From Lumnitzera littorea (lineage: Eukaryota; Streptophyta; Magnoliopsida; Myrtales; Combretaceae), in contig JAMXBB010000012.1 in the NCBI GenBank assembly GCA_024138015.1, positions 18,095,374-18,159,373 of the forward strand: a DNA stretch of 64,000 nt, in the 5' to 3' direction. Positions within the stretch are counted from its first letter, which is position 1. Every line of letters starts with the position of its first letter. The notes under the pieces were generated by a model that was not told the origin of the DNA, made no database searches, and worked only from the letters and a program-made list of their open reading frames with translations. Below are positions 60,319 through 64,000 of the stretch, in pieces. Made by a program: the position numbers and the translations under genes.

Positions 60319-62400
60319 GGATCGTTGGATAAGAGGTAGTGTGGGTTTGCCCAAGACAAGACAAGACAAGATAGAAAGCAAAAGGCAAGATGTACCTCTC
60401 TTTTTATGGGGATACTGGAAAGCATGCATTTTAAACCTGTCCAGGGCGGTCAATATTAGCTTTTACTGACCCAAGCTTCAAAGAGATAGGTACAAAACTG
60501 AATCGTGTCTCACTTAAATGTTATATATATATATATATATATGTGTGTATGTGTATGTATAGATATGTATATATGAAAAAAAAAATAGCTATATAAAAGC
60601 GTGAAAAACTTTCTTATATTATTAGCCAAATAATGATCATAGGTATATGGTATGGATATATGAGAGGGGGAGAGGAAAGCAAAAGAGTGATTATCCTTTA
60701 TATAATATAAAAATATAGTCACAAACCACCTGCCAAATGCCAACGGTGCACGGCTATTTACTCTATGTTTGAGTTGAGGTAAGGGAAAGGGAAGGAAGAG
60801 AAATTTGAAGTGAAAGTTATCTTTTTTTAGTAAAAGAAGGAAAGGGAGAAGAAATTTGGAAAGGAAAAGTTTCTTTAAATTTAATTAAAGCATTTCTTTC
60901 TATATTGAAAGAATTAGAAAGGATTTCTTCTAAAATTTCAAATTTATTTTTAAAATGGAAGCACATTTTTAAGATATAAAGGTTCTTTGGGTTACTTTAA
61001 TGAAATAAAATATTATTTATAAATTTTACTTTCATTTTGTTTACTTCTCTCACAAATAAGAGAATTCATAATTCTTCCTTTCATTTTCTTTTTTCTTTAA
61101 TTTTTTTCTTTCATTTTCTTCCACCCCTAACTGCTTTCGTCTCTCCAAAAATCGCATATTTTCAACTCTTCAATTATGACCGCTTTTTCTTGTTGCTTGT
61201 CTATGCAAAAGAATGAGTAAATTTTATTTTATTTGATGCTCTTTACGATATTATATATATTTATATGGTTTATTTGTTTATCTAGATTCGTTTTCTTATT
61301 CGAACGATTTAAAATTTAATCAGGTTAGTGTCTTATATATAAGATATGAAATCATTTAGTTTTTTTCTTATCACTTTTTTATTTAATAAACATTAGATTA
61401 TTAACTCTAGTTTACTAATCCAGAAAATAACATAAGCATCAGCCAATAGTAGTGCAACTTGGAAGCAATTCAGGAATTTGGGATTTCATTAGTTCTAGCT
61501 CTAATTTCAGTTAAAGTTCATGAAAATGTTTAACAGTTGATATCGGTAGTAAAAGGTATCGTATCGTTAATTTCTTTTGAGAAATTTCCTTGCAAAAATA
61601 ACCAATAAAATCCTCTTGTTGCAGTGAAAGAAACTACACAATACACCTCAAATGTGTATATCATTTAAGGCATCAAGGAATCAAAGACAATCCTATACCT
61701 CCTTTACAAGCGCGCAAGCTATTGCATAAAATTGAGAATTTGAGGTTTCATTGAGTTCCAAAGCAGAAGAAGATATTGTTGATGAATTTGATCTCATTAT
61801 TCATCTTTGCTATCTCCGAACACTCTTTTCTCTACAGAAGACAAAAAAGAGTCTTAGACCACAGATGCACTTTGAAAATAGTTCTTTCCATCAAGTTCAC
61901 CAAAGGTAAGAACCGAAATTGAAGAAATAGGAAGTGTGATGACAAATTAAGAATCCATCACACATTAGGAGCGTAAGACTAACTCTATGACAATGAGATT
62001 ACTTTCATTCTTGACAATATGACGATGAATCAACAGAAACAATACAGAAATAATTTCAAGATCATAACTAAAACTTGCATTATTTTTTTTTCAATTTTTC
62101 AACTAAGGTTTAAAATTGATAAATGTCGATACACCAATTGAACTAATGCTAGTTGAATATTAAACTTGAAGCTATCAAATATTATACATGTTTCAACTTT
62201 CACTTATCAAATTTATCATCTTCATTATGTTTAAAATACGACAAAACATTTTTTAGTAAAAAAGTATAAGAATATTCGATTGAGTATGATATTTAATAAT
62301 TTTAAATTTTCGATATAATTAAAAATAAATAAATAAATAAATAAAAGTTGAGATAATGCTTTTCACATTGTCCAAACATCATAGCAAAAGAAGAAGGATC
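60319..62400. other. 3' flank of the SEC14-like gene, AT-rich
   Basis: A short pentamer repeat (AAGAC x4, about 60354-60371) follows the stop, then a (TA)n tract at 60521-60542. No canonical AATAAA lies close behind the stop. A GA-rich stretch (about 60775-60870) and a CT-rich one (about 61060-61130) face each other and resemble the layout of the MITE at 43371, but no terminal inverted repeats or duplications were found. Nothing else is recognised. Confidence 0.45.
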
Positions 62401-64000
62401 AAGTGGTAGTCCTAATTTCGTGCTTCAAGGGTGGACTCTTCAAAACCGATTAGATTAGGTTGAACGTGATGCTTGCAAATTGCATAATTTTGGTTTTGGT
62501 GGTGTCCACGTACAAAGGTCTGAGGCAGGTGGGTTTTGGTCGCAGCGGCATCTAGCAGCTAGGTTTTGGTCTGGGTGGCGTTTCGATTTGGCCACTGTTG
62601 CTGGAGCTTTGTGGTTTAGTTGGCTATGATGTCATGCATGTTTGGTCGATTAGGGTTAGTGCTATGCCTAGCCTAGATTCCTGTTAAACATGTTTAATCT
62701 TGAGAAATCCATTTCATTCTTAACTGTCAGGTTAATATTTTAAAAACCCCACATCATTAAGGAACTTATTCCTTTATCCCAAAGTTCTTCGTAGAATTGT
62801 TATAATTTTTTAAAACTTTTGTAGGTTCAATAAAAACATTTATTCAATCAATAACTAATAAATGTACACACGCACACACATATAGATACATTAGACAGTA
62901 TTAACTCTCCCTTTTTTTAAAACAAAAAAAAAAAATATTAAGCAAATAACGTCTCTTATCAGACGAACGAACAAAGCCAAGCTACTTTTGAATGGTCTTT
63001 GTTTATTGCTGTAAGGAAAGCAGATCGATTCCTTCACCATAAAAAATGGCGGCAAGAAATGAGTAATAAACTTGCTCTTAGATTCATGTTAGCTATGGTA
63101 TGGTTGGTTGGATTTTCGTTAGGCCTTGATTTACGGGTTCTAATGGCTATGGAGTTGGTGAATAAAGATTCCACCAAGTGGCTTGTAGTGGTTAGATAAT
63201 TGGTGACTCTCGGTTGACCCCACTCTTTAATACGAGAAGGGATTTAATGTAACTTTTAAAGGATTTCGAGTACATCAAGGTCGCAATGGATGATTTTTAA
63301 AATTTTCACTATTATTAGTAGTTATTTATCATATATATATATATATATATATGATGAATAATATTTATTGATTTTATTTTACTTTAATATCATATTTTCC
63401 TGTGTGAAAAATATAGTAGGATCAACTCAATTCCAATCATAATATATTATTAAATAACCAAAATGTCAGAATAGGTGCATGCCCTCAGCTAACAAGCTGA
63501 CTCATTCAAACGGAAAGGGAAAATGCTTATATTATATTGGCCTCAGGTCAATATTTTTTATTTTGGCACTTATGTAAGTCATTCATATGTTAAGAAATCA
63601 CCCACTCAAAAGCACTTGCAAAAGTGAAGAGGCATTGAAAAATTCAGAACGCTTGAAAATTCTTCAGAGCAGGCATACCTTTAGCTGGTCCCATTTGATC
63701 AAGTAATTCAGGAAAAGAACCTAGAAGCCTCAATATTTATCATTTCGCATGAGGATAAAAGCATAGAGTGGTTTAAGAAACCATTCTTTCACTTCTATTC
63801 GATGCGTCTGTTGGGAGAAAAATTAGATCTGACGTTGTCCGTTATAATCAGACATTATTAATTATGTTGTCTGTTATATGTTTTTTCTTCCCTGGGATTA
63901 CTTAATATTTGGATTTTTCGGTCAAATAATACATATTGACAAATTACAAAAATTATATGCATCGCAAATCAATACGCCCTTTTCTAGTCGAATATATATA
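62401..64000. other. Unassigned sequence to the end of the window
   Basis: A G/T-rich stretch with recurring 'aggttttggtc' words lies at about 62485-62600. A 66-residue open frame (62999-63199, with MVWLVGFSLGLDLRVLMAME, partly hydrophobic) is not recognised and lacks supporting context. A (TA)n tract is at 63331-63352. A GA-type low complexity signal is absent. I see no gene I can support. Confidence 0.4.

Noticed and set aside
60760..61140. A GA/CT-asymmetric MITE like the one at 43371
   Set aside because: No matching inverted termini and no target duplication could be found.
1..64000. CRISPR arrays, bacterial operons, rRNA or tRNA genes
   Set aside because: No regularly spaced repeats, ribosome-binding sites or cloverleaf-like sequence with a good B box was seen. 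The 'ggttcgaa' words near 66 and in the MITEs lack tRNA context.

Overview
This is nuclear DNA from a seed plant, probably a eudicot. It is AT-rich, has long Ty3/gypsy LTR retrotransposons, miniature DNA transposons, a TRIM element, and one intron-bearing gene of a plant family. There are no prokaryotic operons, rRNA genes or tRNA genes that I can recognise. Most of the window is nested retrotransposon. The only intact host gene I can support is a three-exon SEC14/CRAL-TRIO-like gene at 57864-60318 (+).

Layout. 1-5620 is AT-rich with degenerate repeats and microsatellites. 5621-12053 is a solo LTR (family here called LTR3, +) interrupted by a solo LTR of family LTR1 (8291-11813, -). 12665-37048 is an old gypsy element (E1, - strand) with both LTRs (12665-13497 and 36181-37048), a tRNA-Met-type primer site, and decayed gag, protease (PR), reverse transcriptase (RT), RNase H and integrase (IN). 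E1 has been invaded three times. A solo LTR1 sits in its protease (16434-19946, -). A solo LTR2 sits in its gag (32719-35595, -, perfect target duplication CTCAT). A full-length LTR3 copy (20105-31515, +) sits in its protease and is itself split by a second gypsy element, E2 (22548-31100, +). E2 is chromovirus-like, with gag, PR, RT, RNase H, IN, chromodomain and a 3' LTR1, but no 5' LTR. Putting the parts back in order reconstitutes a continuous E1 protease, which confirms the nesting.

37049-43812 has an imperfect tandem repeat, a hAT-type MITE (perfect 8-bp duplication), another solo LTR2 (perfect 5-bp duplication) and a small CACTA-like MITE. 44051-47929 and 47931-51811 are virtually identical 3.88-kb blocks separated by one N, most likely an unmerged contig overlap. 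Each contains the same TRIM. A second hAT-type MITE ends at 52201. 52210-57480 is mostly unassigned AT-rich DNA with a GC-richer island and a possible LTR remnant. The SEC14-like gene follows, then unassigned sequence to the end.

Points of most interest: (1) a 143-bp GT-AG intron-like segment exactly between gag and protease of E2, whose removal restores frame and a normal gag-protease junction; (2) a stem-loop near the 3' end of all three LTR families, with compensatory base changes; (3) E2 flanked by a perfect target duplication although it has no 5' LTR; (4) the N-separated duplication. All coordinates and repeats were read by eye; family names come from motif recognition, not a search.
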